Assembly (NCBI RefSeq): GCF_019634845.1
Contig: NZ_JAHCAQ010000003.1
Span: 62,001 to 126,000 of the forward strand
DNA: 64,000 bases
Origin: Dokdonella sp.
GTDB taxonomy: Bacteria; Pseudomonadota; Gammaproteobacteria; Xanthomonadales; Rhodanobacteraceae
Direction: 5' to 3'
Below the pieces are notes generated by a model that was not told the DNA's origin, searched no databases, and saw only the letters and a list, made by a program, of their open reading frames with translations. Made by a program: the position numbers and the translations under genes. Below, piece by piece: positions 1-7,275 of the stretch (position 1 is its first letter; every line of letters starts with the position of its first letter).

Positions 1-153
1 TCATGCGCTGGCGGCAACGCTCGGCCTGAGCTTCCAGCGCATCCAGTTCACCTCCGACCTGCTGCCGGCCGACATCATCGGCGTGGGCATCTACGAGCGC
101 GAAAACAAGCGCTTCGAATTCCATCGCGGTCCCTTGTTCACCCAACTGTTGCT
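1..153 (+). pseudogene. moxR: moxR AAA+ ATPase, 5' part (interrupted, start outside window)
   Basis: This is the N-terminal side of a MoxR-family AAA+ ATPase, read from base 2. The translation contains IQFTSDLLPADIIG and then FHRGPLFTQLLL, which are characteristic MoxR segments between Walker A (upstream, not in the window) and Walker B. The frame breaks at base 153, where a transposon begins, and resumes at 25633 with LLADEINRA, the Walker B region. MoxR proteins act as chaperone-like ATPases, usually next to DUF58 and transglutaminase genes as here. The gene is split inside an essential ATPase motif, so it should be inactive. The identification is firm; the gene start is not visible. Confidence 0.93.
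149..153. repeat. Target site duplication, left copy (TTGCT)
   Basis: TTGCT lies directly outside the left inverted repeat and recurs directly outside the right one at 25633-25637. A 5-bp direct duplication is the signature of Tn3-family transposition. Joining the moxR halves through one copy restores the frame. Confidence 0.95.
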
Positions 154-187
154 GGGGTTCAGCCGAGATACGTGTAAAAATGCCCCA
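154..187 (+). repeat. Left terminal inverted repeat (IRL)
   Basis: The sequence begins GGGGTTCAGCCGAGATACG and ends with GCCCCA. It matches the reverse complement of 25599-25632 except at position 8 (A here, G in the right copy). Starting with GGGG is typical of Tn3-family ends bound by TnpA. Confidence 0.95.
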
Positions 188-219
188 CGAACCTATAATA
201 GTTCTTTCAATGCAATAAC

Positions 220-627
220 TTAGCCGACATTTTTCTTCTTCACCGGCTGCGCTAGCAGATCGAGCGTCGGGCACGGAGCGCCTGTCGCCGCATGGCGACA
301 TTCATCCACCAAATGCTCAAGGTCGGCTTCCAGTTGTCGTAGGTCATCTAGTCGCCGTCGTATTTCGGCCAACTTCAGTTCAGTCAGGTGGCGAGTCTGT
401 TCGCAGGCGCGCTGGCCTTTGACCGCCAGCAGCCCCGCAATCTCGTCGAGACTGAACCCCATCGCCTGTGCCCGGCGGACGAACTGAAGCCGGCCGACAT
501 CGTCTGGACCGTACCGCCGCACGCTGCCCATGGGGCGCTTAGGCTCTGGCAGCAGACCTCGCCGCTGGTAGTAGCGGACTGTTTCCACATGAACGCCGGC
601 GGCTGCAGCCAGCCGGCTGATCGTCAT
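220..627 (-). CDS. merR: MerR mercury-responsive transcriptional regulator
   Basis: MerR is a dimeric metalloregulator that represses and, with Hg(II), activates the divergent mer promoter by untwisting its long spacer. The 135-aa product has an N-terminal winged helix (TISRLAAAAGVHVETVRYY) and a dimerisation helix. The three mercury-ligand cysteines of true MerR are in their usual spacing: C75, C110 and C119 (ACEQTRHL, DECRHAATGAPCP). The start at 627 leaves a standard N-terminus; an in-frame ATG at 642 is possible. It is transcribed divergently from merT, with the operator in the 57-bp gap. Its stop lies only about 30 bp from the left transposon end. Confidence 0.95.
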   Translation of the reverse strand: MTISRLAAAAGVHVETVRYYQRRGLLPEPKRPMGSVRRYGPDDVGRLQFVRRAQAMGFSLDEIAGLLAVKGQRACEQTRHLTELKLAEIRRRLDDLRQLEADLEHLVDECRHAATGAPCPTLDLLAQPVKKKNVG

Positions 628-646
628 TGCGCCAGCAGCCATCCAC

Positions 647-678
647 TTGACTCCGTACTTAGGTACGGAGATTACCAT
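647..678 (+). promoter_or_regulatory. mer operator-promoter (MerR binding site)
   Basis: The -35 box TTGACT (647-652) is followed by a perfect dyad, CTCCGTAC-TTAG-GTACGGAG (651-670), and a -10-like TTACCA/TACCAT (672-678). The 19-20 bp spacing with a dyad inside the spacer is the classic MerR arrangement. The merT ATG is at 685, only 6 bp after the -10 box, so the transcript would begin at or next to the start codon. Confidence 0.92.
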
Positions 679-684
679 GCGGGT

Positions 685-1041
685 ATGGCCCTACGCCCCG
701 CGCATTCCTCCCTCCCTGCCCTCATAGGAGCTGCCGTCGCGACTATCGGCGCGTCCGTGTGCTGTGTCGTGCCCTTGGTGCTGGTCCTGATGGGTATCAG
801 TGGCGCCTGGATCTCCAATCTCACTGCACTGGAGGCTTGGCGCCCGTGGTTCAGCGCGGCCACGTTGGTGTGCCTGGGCTGGGCGTTCTGGAGGCTCTAT
901 GGTCCAACCCGACGCTGCCACATCGATGGCATTTGCGTCGATCCCATGCGATTGCAACGCCAGCGGTGCTGGCTGTGGTTCGCCACTGGCCTGATCGTTC
1001 TACTGCTGCTCTTCCCTTACTACATCGGCTGGTTCCTGTAG
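685..1041 (+). CDS. merT: MerT mercuric ion transporter
   Basis: MerT is an inner-membrane protein that takes Hg(II) from periplasmic MerP into the cytoplasm. The product has 118 aa, the usual MerT length, with three predicted membrane spans. A vicinal cysteine pair sits in the first helix (GASVCCVVPL) and a second pair in the cytoplasmic loop (CHIDGIC), both family hallmarks. The start at 685 gives the standard short N-terminus. No ribosome-binding site fits between the -10 box and this ATG, so translation may be leaderless. It is followed after 9 bp by merP. Confidence 0.93.
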   Translation: MALRPAHSSLPALIGAAVATIGASVCCVVPLVLVLMGISGAWISNLTALEAWRPWFSAATLVCLGWAFWRLYGPTRRCHIDGICVDPMRLQRQRCWLWFATGLIVLLLLFPYYIGWFL

Positions 1042-1050
1042 GAGTCCCAC

Positions 1051-1338
1051 ATGCACAAGATCCTTCTCAGTCTGGTACTCACGGCATGGATGGGCCTGGC
1101 TTGGGCGGCTACTCCAAAGCAGGTAGTCCTGCAGGTGGAGAACATGACTTGTCCAGCGTGCAACATCACGATCGAAAAGGCGTTGGACGCGGTACCGGGT
1201 GTGACGACGAAGCGTATTGATGCCAAAGCCGCCACCGTGTCGGTGGGGTTCGATGCCGAGCGGACCAACGTGGCTGCTATCGCGAAAGCCATCACCAACG
1301 CCGGCTTTCCGGCCAAGGTGAGCGCGAACGGTGGCTAA
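1051..1338 (+). CDS. merP: MerP periplasmic mercury-binding protein
   Basis: MerP scavenges Hg(II) in the periplasm and hands it to MerT. The 95-aa precursor has a cleavable signal peptide (about residues 1-19, ending LAWA-A) and one heavy-metal-associated domain with the MTCPAC metal-binding loop. The remaining ferredoxin-like fold is intact, ending GFPAKV. A ribosome-binding site (GGAG) precedes the ATG by about 8 bases. Its 3' end overlaps the next gene by 8 bp, so the mer genes are transcribed as one unit. Confidence 0.95.
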   Translation: MHKILLSLVLTAWMGLAWAATPKQVVLQVENMTCPACNITIEKALDAVPGVTTKRIDAKAATVSVGFDAERTNVAAIAKAITNAGFPAKVSANGG

Positions 1339-1552
1339 GACGCAGCTGCAAAGTACGCTTACGTGCCCTGCATGCGGGCACCAGGCAACCGAAACCATGC
1401 CCACCACGGCGTGCCAGTTCTTCTATGAGTGCTCCGCCTGCCACACGCTCCTGCATCCTAAAACAGGCGATTGCTGTGTGTTTTGCTCCTTCGGCACGGT
1501 GCCGTGCCCGCCTATCCAGCAACACAGTTCCTGCTGCGGCCATACAGGCTGA
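1331..1552 (+). CDS. GDCCVxC-motif small protein of mer operons
   Basis: This is a 73-aa cysteine-rich protein of unknown function that often follows merTP in mercury operons. It contains a zinc-ribbon-like CPACGH near the N-terminus, CSACH in the middle and the family signature GDCCVFCSFG, followed by VPCPPIQ. Related proteins in other bacteria can carry selenocysteine in the signature (family knowledge). Here the codons are ordinary Cys. It starts with GTG inside merP, suggesting translational coupling. A role in cytoplasmic mercury handling is inference. No merA follows; six bases downstream begins the 3' end of the convergent tnpA. Confidence 0.8.
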   Translation: MAKTQLQSTLTCPACGHQATETMPTTACQFFYECSACHTLLHPKTGDCCVFCSFGTVPCPPIQQHSSCCGHTG

Positions 1553-1558
1553 ATCCCG

Positions 1559-4519
1559 CTACGCAATCAGGGCCAGCTCGATTTCGTACGGTTCCGGAAG
1601 ATCGTCCACGTCGATCAGGTAATCGCCGAAGCGCTTCACGTGACTGGTCACGTAGGGGCTGAGCGTAGCCACGTCCTCCTGGGTGATCTTCCAGCCAGCC
1701 CGTATAAGCGTCTTGATGATGCGGGTTTGTTCGACCACGTTATGGAAGATGACGGCGTTGGCGACCAGGTCGTTGTACTTGACTGCCTTCTCCTGCTCGA
1801 GCGGATCGTTATCGGCGATCACGCCCTCTCCGCCGAAGAAGAAATACTTGGAGAATCCGTTATAGGCCTCGACCTTGTTGGTGGAGGCGGTGATCTGCTC
1901 GCGCAGCTCGCGGTCGGAAATGTATTGCAGCAGGAACAACGTGCGTACCGCGGCCCCCAGAGCCCGAAAGGTCTGGTACAGCCGATTCTTGCGGCTGTAG
2001 TTGCCAAGCTTGCGCAGCAGTGTCGACGCCGCGATCTTGCCGGACTTGATCGACAGCACCACTTGCATCAGATCCTTCCAGTGGGTCTCGATCAAATCCC
2101 AGTCCACGTCTTCCCGGAACAGCGCGTCGATGTGCTCGTAGCGGCTGTCCTCCTCCGGACGGAAGAACCGGTAGTCGCGCCAATTGCGGATACGCGGCAT
2201 CAGCTGGATGCCCAGTAGATGCGACAGCCCAAACACCGGCAACGATTGGCCCTGAGTATCGGCGTGGACGGTGTCAGGTTGGATATCAGAGGTGTTCTTC
2301 AACAGCCCGTCGATGATGTACACCGCTTCCCACACACCGCAAGGGATGAAATGACTGAAGAGCGCCACGTAGGTATCAGATACGTGGTGATAGGCAATGC
2401 CGCCGTAGCCGCCATAACGGATGTGGTATGACGCGAGCAGATTCTGGTCGTACAGGTCGTACTTGGTGCCGTCGGCCGCGGCACGCTTCCCGTCACCCCA
2501 GAGTTTTGGGAGTTGCAGGCCGGCATAGCTGTTGATGATGTCGCGACAGGCCGCTGCCAGCTTGTTCGCATCCACGTGCCGGCGATTGACGAACGACAGC
2601 ATGTGCGCGGAAGCGGCGCCACGCAGGTGCCGTGCGGCTTGGGCCGGGCCAAGGTTGCAGCCATAGGTGAACGCCGTCAGCACGTAGCGCTCGGTCGGCT
2701 GGTCGATCTTGGTGTCGGATCCGGACAGCGGTCCGAAATGCCGCGGCCAGCCGGTCCAGTGGGCCACGTCGCACAGGATCTCGATGACGCTGCGCTCGCG
2801 CAGGCGGTCGAGGATCGCGGTTTCCAAGGCGCGAGCACCGCGGCTCATGTCCTTGGCCTTGTGGCGTTTGAGCACCGGCAACCCGTCGTCGTCGATGATC
2901 ACCTGGCCGTTCTCCAGATAACCCTGGTCGGTCAGGTCTGCAACCTGCATCAGCTTGCTCTGCAGCGCATTGACGAATCCCACCGCAGAGGCCGGCAAGC
3001 CTACTTGGCGACAGTAGTCGTCCAGCAGCGGCTCGCACTGCTCCCAAGGCAGCAACTGCTGGCGGTAGTCGGCGTAGGTTTCCGAGCCGCGTACAGCCAC
3101 GTCGCCGGATTTCAGTTCGTTGGCCAGCGAGGAGAACACGCACACCTCGAACAGGCGGCGATGGATGCGTTCCTCTCCCTGTTCGGTGCGGCGGGTAATG
3201 GTCTTTCGCCAGAGATGGGTCGTGAACGCCAGATCGACCGGTTCATCGAGCCAATCGCCGCGGGCACGCTCCTGCGACAGGATCAGCTCGATAGCATCCA
3301 TCAACGAACGGTCTTCGGTGGTGGATTCCAGGTCTAGCCTGCGCACCATGCGCAGGATGGTGGCGCGGTGGCTCTTATAGAAAGGCCACAGCAACGGCAG
3401 ATGGTTGTCACCGCTGTGGGCGGCGATGGCCTCGCAATCGGCCTGTAGGGTCTGGGCGCCCCCGCGCGTGTTGACCAGGCGGCGGATTTCCCGTCCCGCG
3501 TCGGTGTCGCCAGGATGGCGATCGAGCACCTGGATCACATCCGACATCGTGGCCACGATGGCCTCGGTCTTCTCGCGGTAGCGCGCATGCAGCCGCTCCA
3601 GTTCCTCTTTACCGCGGTTGTGGATGTTGCCCATGCGTTTGATGAACATTTCCGCCAGGTCATCGCGGGTTTGCACGCGGGCGCGGTGGATCAGGCACAG
3701 TAGTAGCGCGTGTCGCTTAGCCGGGCCGAAATCGCGCAGCTCGGCGGCGTCCAGCGCCCGGGCCTCGGCAGCAAAGTGCTTGCGTTTGAGTTCTGGCACC
3801 TCCGCCAGATGTTGCTCGTCGCCTACCAGCTCGCCTAACTGGGCGATATGATCGATCAGTTCCTGGAAGTGCTGCAGCGACGAGCGCTTGGGCAAGCGCT
3901 TGATGGCCTGCAGTAGGCTCTTGGTGCGAACATCGGTGACGACCAGAAGATCGTCCAGCCGTTGCTTCTCGTCCACCGTCAGACGGGCGTCGATGAGGGC
4001 GAAGTAACGACCGTTGACCAGGGTCCGAATCCGGCGCGCCAAACGATCCAGCGCAGAGAACGCGGGGAGCTCGATGCGGTCGCGCACGAGTTGCTCGATC
4101 GCCACGTTGATCAGATCGGCCGGATTGTCCATGACGGCCGCGGCTTGGTGGATGGCGCGTGCCGCCACGTCCAGGCCACCATCGGCGTAGGCGCGAACCT
4201 GCAGATAGGTCCGGATGCGCTGGAAATAGCGGTAGCGCTTGTTCGGCGCGATGTCGGCGGGCTTGACCTGGACCCGGTACCGCAAGGCATTGCGAAGGTG
4301 GCGGACGACCGCGGCGGGCACTTCATCAATTGCCGGGAAGTAGCCCAGTCGCTGGAAGGATTTGAGCAGGAGGGCCAAGGTCAACCGATGGCCGGGTTGC
4401 CGGGCGCTATCGGTGATGAAAGCCAATTCGGCGTCGGTCGGCGTGTAGGCCGTGACCAGTTCCCGGACGACCGGGTTGCGCTTGAATTGTGGGTACGCGG
4501 TCCGCTCGATCGACGCCAT
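1559..4519 (-). CDS. tnpA: Tn3-family transposase TnpA (DDE)
   Basis: This transposase binds the 34-bp ends and performs replicative transposition, giving 5-bp target duplications. The 986-aa product is full length for Tn3-family enzymes. The DDE catalytic segments are visible in order: AADGTKY (first Asp), VHADTQG (second Asp) and NKVEAYNGFSKY (Glu). The start at 4519 is chosen because AAGGA lies 7 bases upstream and the protein then begins MASIERTAYP. It lies 16 bp after tnpS and is co-transcribed with it. No internal stop or frameshift is seen, so the element may be active. Confidence 0.95.
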   Translation of the reverse strand: MASIERTAYPQFKRNPVVRELVTAYTPTDAELAFITDSARQPGHRLTLALLLKSFQRLGYFPAIDEVPAAVVRHLRNALRYRVQVKPADIAPNKRYRYFQRIRTYLQVRAYADGGLDVAARAIHQAAAVMDNPADLINVAIEQLVRDRIELPAFSALDRLARRIRTLVNGRYFALIDARLTVDEKQRLDDLLVVTDVRTKSLLQAIKRLPKRSSLQHFQELIDHIAQLGELVGDEQHLAEVPELKRKHFAAEARALDAAELRDFGPAKRHALLLCLIHRARVQTRDDLAEMFIKRMGNIHNRGKEELERLHARYREKTEAIVATMSDVIQVLDRHPGDTDAGREIRRLVNTRGGAQTLQADCEAIAAHSGDNHLPLLWPFYKSHRATILRMVRRLDLESTTEDRSLMDAIELILSQERARGDWLDEPVDLAFTTHLWRKTITRRTEQGEERIHRRLFEVCVFSSLANELKSGDVAVRGSETYADYRQQLLPWEQCEPLLDDYCRQVGLPASAVGFVNALQSKLMQVADLTDQGYLENGQVIIDDDGLPVLKRHKAKDMSRGARALETAILDRLRERSVIEILCDVAHWTGWPRHFGPLSGSDTKIDQPTERYVLTAFTYGCNLGPAQAARHLRGAASAHMLSFVNRRHVDANKLAAACRDIINSYAGLQLPKLWGDGKRAAADGTKYDLYDQNLLASYHIRYGGYGGIAYHHVSDTYVALFSHFIPCGVWEAVYIIDGLLKNTSDIQPDTVHADTQGQSLPVFGLSHLLGIQLMPRIRNWRDYRFFRPEEDSRYEHIDALFREDVDWDLIETHWKDLMQVVLSIKSGKIAASTLLRKLGNYSRKNRLYQTFRALGAAVRTLFLLQYISDRELREQITASTNKVEAYNGFSKYFFFGGEGVIADNDPLEQEKAVKYNDLVANAVIFHNVVEQTRIIKTLIRAGWKITQEDVATLSPYVTSHVKRFGDYLIDVDDLPEPYEIELALIA

Positions 4520-4535
4520 GCAGGTCCTTAGTCGG

Positions 4536-5489
4536 TCATGGGGATGGAAGTGTCGGCGCTGGCAGGCCAGCCTCGATGCGCTGGCGGGCGAATGGGTCGC
4601 CGCCATCGAGGTAGCGCATGGCCGAGTGCACGTCGCGCCAGCCGACGTACTCCATCAGCGCCTTGACATCCCACCCGTTGGCGTTGGCCCATCCAGCGAA
4701 ACCGCGACGCAGGGAATGGCTGCTGTAGTCCTCGGCATCGGGAAGGCCGGCGGCCTTGAACAGGCGGCGCAGCAGCGGAATCAAACTGTTCGGATGCAGC
4801 GGCGTCTCGCTGACGTGGCCCCAGCGATCGACACCGCGGAACACCGGCCCCTGTATCAAGTCGGCCGCGGCAATCCATTCAGCAGTCGCAGTCACCGGAC
4901 ACAAGCGCGACAACGCCGGCACCTTGTACGTATTGCCCATGGCTTGGCGATCCCCCTTGCTGCGCGACAGGAAACAGGTCATGCCTTCACCGGGCACCAG
5001 GCGCAGGTGTTCGACCTGCACGCGGATCAGTTCGTCGCCGCGGAAGCCCCGCCAGAAGCCGAGGAGGATCAGGGCGCGATCACGCTGAAGGCGGAGTGCA
5101 TCTGCGCAATCATCGCGTTCCCACGCAACTGCAATCTCGGTACCAAGCCAATCATCCACCTGGGCCAGTCGGGTCAACTGCAGCGGTTCGGCCTGCTTTT
5201 CGACCGAGGGGTGGAGGGTTTGAATGCCCTTGAGCACCTTGCGCACCAAGGGCGCCTTGGTCGGATCGACGAAGCCCTGTTCGGTATGCCACTGCGCCAA
5301 CGCCGCCAGACGTTGCTTGAGTGTGTTGGTAGCCAGTTGGCCGGCGTACTCGGCCAGGTAACGGGCGACGTTGTCAGCGGTCGCCGGCAAATGACCACCC
5401 CACTCGACCTCGAAATGCCGCACCGCTGAGGCATAGCTCCGTCGCGTATTCTCGCGCGTGGCGGCTTCGAGGTACCGGTCCAGCGTCAT
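4536..5489 (-). CDS. tnpS: TnpS-like tyrosine recombinase (cointegrate resolvase)
   Basis: This 317-aa site-specific recombinase should resolve the cointegrates made by TnpA. It has an N-terminal SAM-like core-binding domain (TRRSYASAVRHFEVEW) and a C-terminal catalytic domain. The active-site signatures are GFRGDEL (Arg), SSHSLRRGF (His-x-x-Arg) and the nucleophile Tyr in AMRYLDG. The start at 5489 overlaps the stop of the upstream cadR-like gene as ATGA and has no good ribosome-binding site of its own, pointing to translational coupling. In Tn4651 the equivalent gene lies beside its site and partner tnpT. Here those are about 19 kb away at the other end of the element. Confidence 0.85.
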   Translation of the reverse strand: MTLDRYLEAATRENTRRSYASAVRHFEVEWGGHLPATADNVARYLAEYAGQLATNTLKQRLAALAQWHTEQGFVDPTKAPLVRKVLKGIQTLHPSVEKQAEPLQLTRLAQVDDWLGTEIAVAWERDDCADALRLQRDRALILLGFWRGFRGDELIRVQVEHLRLVPGEGMTCFLSRSKGDRQAMGNTYKVPALSRLCPVTATAEWIAAADLIQGPVFRGVDRWGHVSETPLHPNSLIPLLRRLFKAAGLPDAEDYSSHSLRRGFAGWANANGWDVKALMEYVGWRDVHSAMRYLDGGDPFARQRIEAGLPAPTLPSP

Positions 5490-5914
5490 ACGCGGCACCG
5501 GGCAACGTCGCGCTTTGAGACGATTCCCGTGTCCCGCAGCGCATGGAGGATGGTGCAGCACTCGCGCTCGCCGCCGGCGCACTGGGCGATCACACGTTCC
5601 AGTTCCATGGCCATGCGCTGGAGTTCGTCGATCCGCAGGTGAATGTCAGCCAAGTGCGTCCGTGCGATCGCATCGACATCGCCGCACGACATCTTGGAGT
5701 CGTCTTCCAACCGCAACAGGCTGCGGATCTCCTCCAGGCTGAAACCCAGTTCGCGCCCGCGGCTGATGAAGCGCAGCCGTTCCACCTCGGCCGGGCGGTA
5801 GGCGCGGTAGCCGCTCGCGGTTCGTGCCGGCGGCGGCATCAGCCCGACACGCTCGTAGTAACGGATGGTTTCCAGGTGGCAACCGCTGGCGGCGGCGGCT
5901 TCACTGATCTTCAT
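5486..5914 (-). CDS. cadR: MerR-family Cd/Pb/Zn-responsive regulator (CadR/PbrR-like)
   Basis: This 142-aa MerR-type activator has the helix-turn-helix ISEAAAASGCHLETIRYYE, a central region with Cys (MSCGDVDA) and a C-terminal metal loop (AQCAGGERECC). These Cys positions fit the CadR/PbrR/ZntR branch rather than MerR. The operator beside it has the TTGACTCTGTAGCTA pattern used by that branch. It should control the divergent CDF transporter and perhaps the czc genes beyond. ATG codons at 5914 and 5920 are both possible starts. Its stop codon overlaps tnpS, putting recombinase and transposase genes in the same transcript. The exact metal is inferred. Confidence 0.85.
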   Translation of the reverse strand: MKISEAAAASGCHLETIRYYERVGLMPPPARTASGYRAYRPAEVERLRFISRGRELGFSLEEIRSLLRLEDDSKMSCGDVDAIARTHLADIHLRIDELQRMAMELERVIAQCAGGERECCTILHALRDTGIVSKRDVARCRV

Positions 5915-5925
5915 GTGCATCCCGC

Positions 5926-5956
5926 TTGACTCTGTAGCTATTACGGACTTTACGCT
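5926..5956 (+). promoter_or_regulatory. CadR/PbrR-type operator-promoter
   Basis: TTGACT (5926-5931) and TACGCT (5951-5956) are separated by 19 bp that include an imperfect dyad, CTGTAG...TTACGG. The over-long spacer and CTGTAGCTA sequence match operators of MerR-family Cd/Pb/Zn regulators. It points toward the CDF gene at 6099 and lies immediately upstream of the cadR-like start. Confidence 0.82.
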
Positions 5957-6098
5957 GCACTTGCTCCGGTGCCAACTCAGGGACCGGCACCTTCTCTCGC
6001 GGCTGCCCATTTCCCTGCTTGCAGCTCTAATCCGCATGCTGCACCTGACTCCCATCCACGCCCTGCACACACACCGCTGAAGAACAGTGACCCTGACC

Positions 6099-6725
6099 AT
6101 GAGTGATTGCAGTTGCCATCACGAAGCCAAGAATGCCGCGGAGCGTCGGGTACTGTGGGTTGCCCTGGCACTGAATGCGGCCATGGCAGTTATTGGTGGC
6201 GTAGCCGGCTGGATCGCACAGTCCGCCGGCCTGCTGGCCGATGCGCTGGACATGCTTTCCGACGCCACAGCCTATGCGATCGGGCTGATTGCCATTGGGC
6301 GGACCGCTCGTTTCAAGGCCAATGCGGCCTGGCTGAGCGGCAGCGTGCTGCTGGTGCTCGGTGTGGGGGTATTGATCGAAGTGGGGCGTCGCGTGCTGCA
6401 TGGCGCCGAGCCGCTGAGTGGTTGGATGATTGGCACCGCGTTGTTGTCGCTTGCGGTGAACGTCTACGTGCTGCGCTTGCTGGCGCCGCTGAAGTCAGGT
6501 GAGGTGCATTTGCGAGCAACCTGGCTATTCACCCGCGCGGACGTGGTGGCCAACGTAGGCGTGATTCTCGCCGGCGTGCTGGTGCTATGGCTAGGCTCGC
6601 CCTATCCGGACTTCATCATCGGCACCCTGATCGGCCTGTACGTCATCAAGGAGGCTGTGGAAATCCTCGGTGACGCACGGCGGGCGCGTCAGAAGGCGCG
6701 GAATCGCAGCAGCGCAACCGAGTAA
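6099..6725 (+). CDS. Cation diffusion facilitator, short form without cytoplasmic domain
   Basis: This is a CDF transporter predicted to export divalent metal (Cd, Zn or Pb) by proton exchange across the inner membrane. At 208 aa it is shorter than CzcD (about 300 aa) and ends after the sixth membrane helix, lacking the C-terminal ferredoxin-like domain. The first metal site is SAGLLADALDMLSDA and the second is FTRADVVANVGV, each with the paired acidic residues of the family. The N-terminus MSDCSCHHE is a Cys/His-rich putative metal handle. The ATG at 6099 is preferred; a GTG at 6087 is possible. The CadR-type operator lies upstream. Confidence 0.88.
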   Translation: MSDCSCHHEAKNAAERRVLWVALALNAAMAVIGGVAGWIAQSAGLLADALDMLSDATAYAIGLIAIGRTARFKANAAWLSGSVLLVLGVGVLIEVGRRVLHGAEPLSGWMIGTALLSLAVNVYVLRLLAPLKSGEVHLRATWLFTRADVVANVGVILAGVLVLWLGSPYPDFIIGTLIGLYVIKEAVEILGDARRARQKARNRSSATE

Positions 6726-6826
6726 GGCATGCTGCCCTGGCCTCGCCGCTCGCCCGCAGACGCCTTCCGAGAAGGCGCTGCCTGATGCAATTTCATAACA
6801 CCCCCGCCGGCCGGTATCATGCGCCG

Positions 6827-7210
6827 ATGCTTGCGACCGCTCCCAGCACCATGCTTGGCCGCCTACGTGCTTCGGCGCGGCTGGCGGCGCTGGTGCTACT
6901 GGTATTCGCGATGAAGATCGGCGTAGTCGCCGCCTGCGCCCAGCACGACTTTGCCCTTTTGGGGCTGGGGACTGATTCCACCCACCAGTTGATCGTGAAT
7001 TCTGTGTCGGACACGGATGGCGCAGACCCGGCCCAAGGCACGTTGGCGCAGGGTAGCGCCTGCACGCACTGTAGCTGCCCCCATGCAGTGGCCGTCCCGG
7101 TGACGCCCCACACCATGGCAACAGCCCTGCCACACGCACGGTTTGGCTATGTCGTATCGGCCAATCGCAGTGCACCTGTGCTCCTGGAGCTTCGACCTCC
7201 CATCGTCTGA
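6827..7210 (+). CDS. CzcI-like secreted protein preceding czcCBA
   Basis: This 127-aa protein is the first gene of the czc block. A hydrophobic segment (LAALVLLVFAMKIGVVAA) acts as signal or anchor and is followed by CAQHDFA, resembling the YCQHE segment after the signal peptide of CzcI. A second metal-ligand cluster, CTHCSCPH, lies near residue 85. CzcI proteins are small periplasmic modulators of Czc expression or activity (family knowledge). Sequence similarity here is limited to the general pattern, so the name is tentative. The ATG at 6827 is chosen because it places the hydrophobic segment near the N-terminus; an ATG at 6785 is in frame. Confidence 0.55.
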   Translation: MLATAPSTMLGRLRASARLAALVLLVFAMKIGVVAACAQHDFALLGLGTDSTHQLIVNSVSDTDGADPAQGTLAQGSACTHCSCPHAVAVPVTPHTMATALPHARFGYVVSANRSAPVLLELRPPIV

Positions 7211-7275
7211 TCGACATCCATCATCCCTCCACTCGTCATGCGTGGGAGGGGCCCGTCGATTCAGAGGATTGATTC

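Noticed and set aside
1553-1558. merA, merC or merD gene or remnant after the GDCCVxC gene
   Set aside because: The convergent transposase gene begins six bases later. No reductase-like sequence was seen anywhere in the window.
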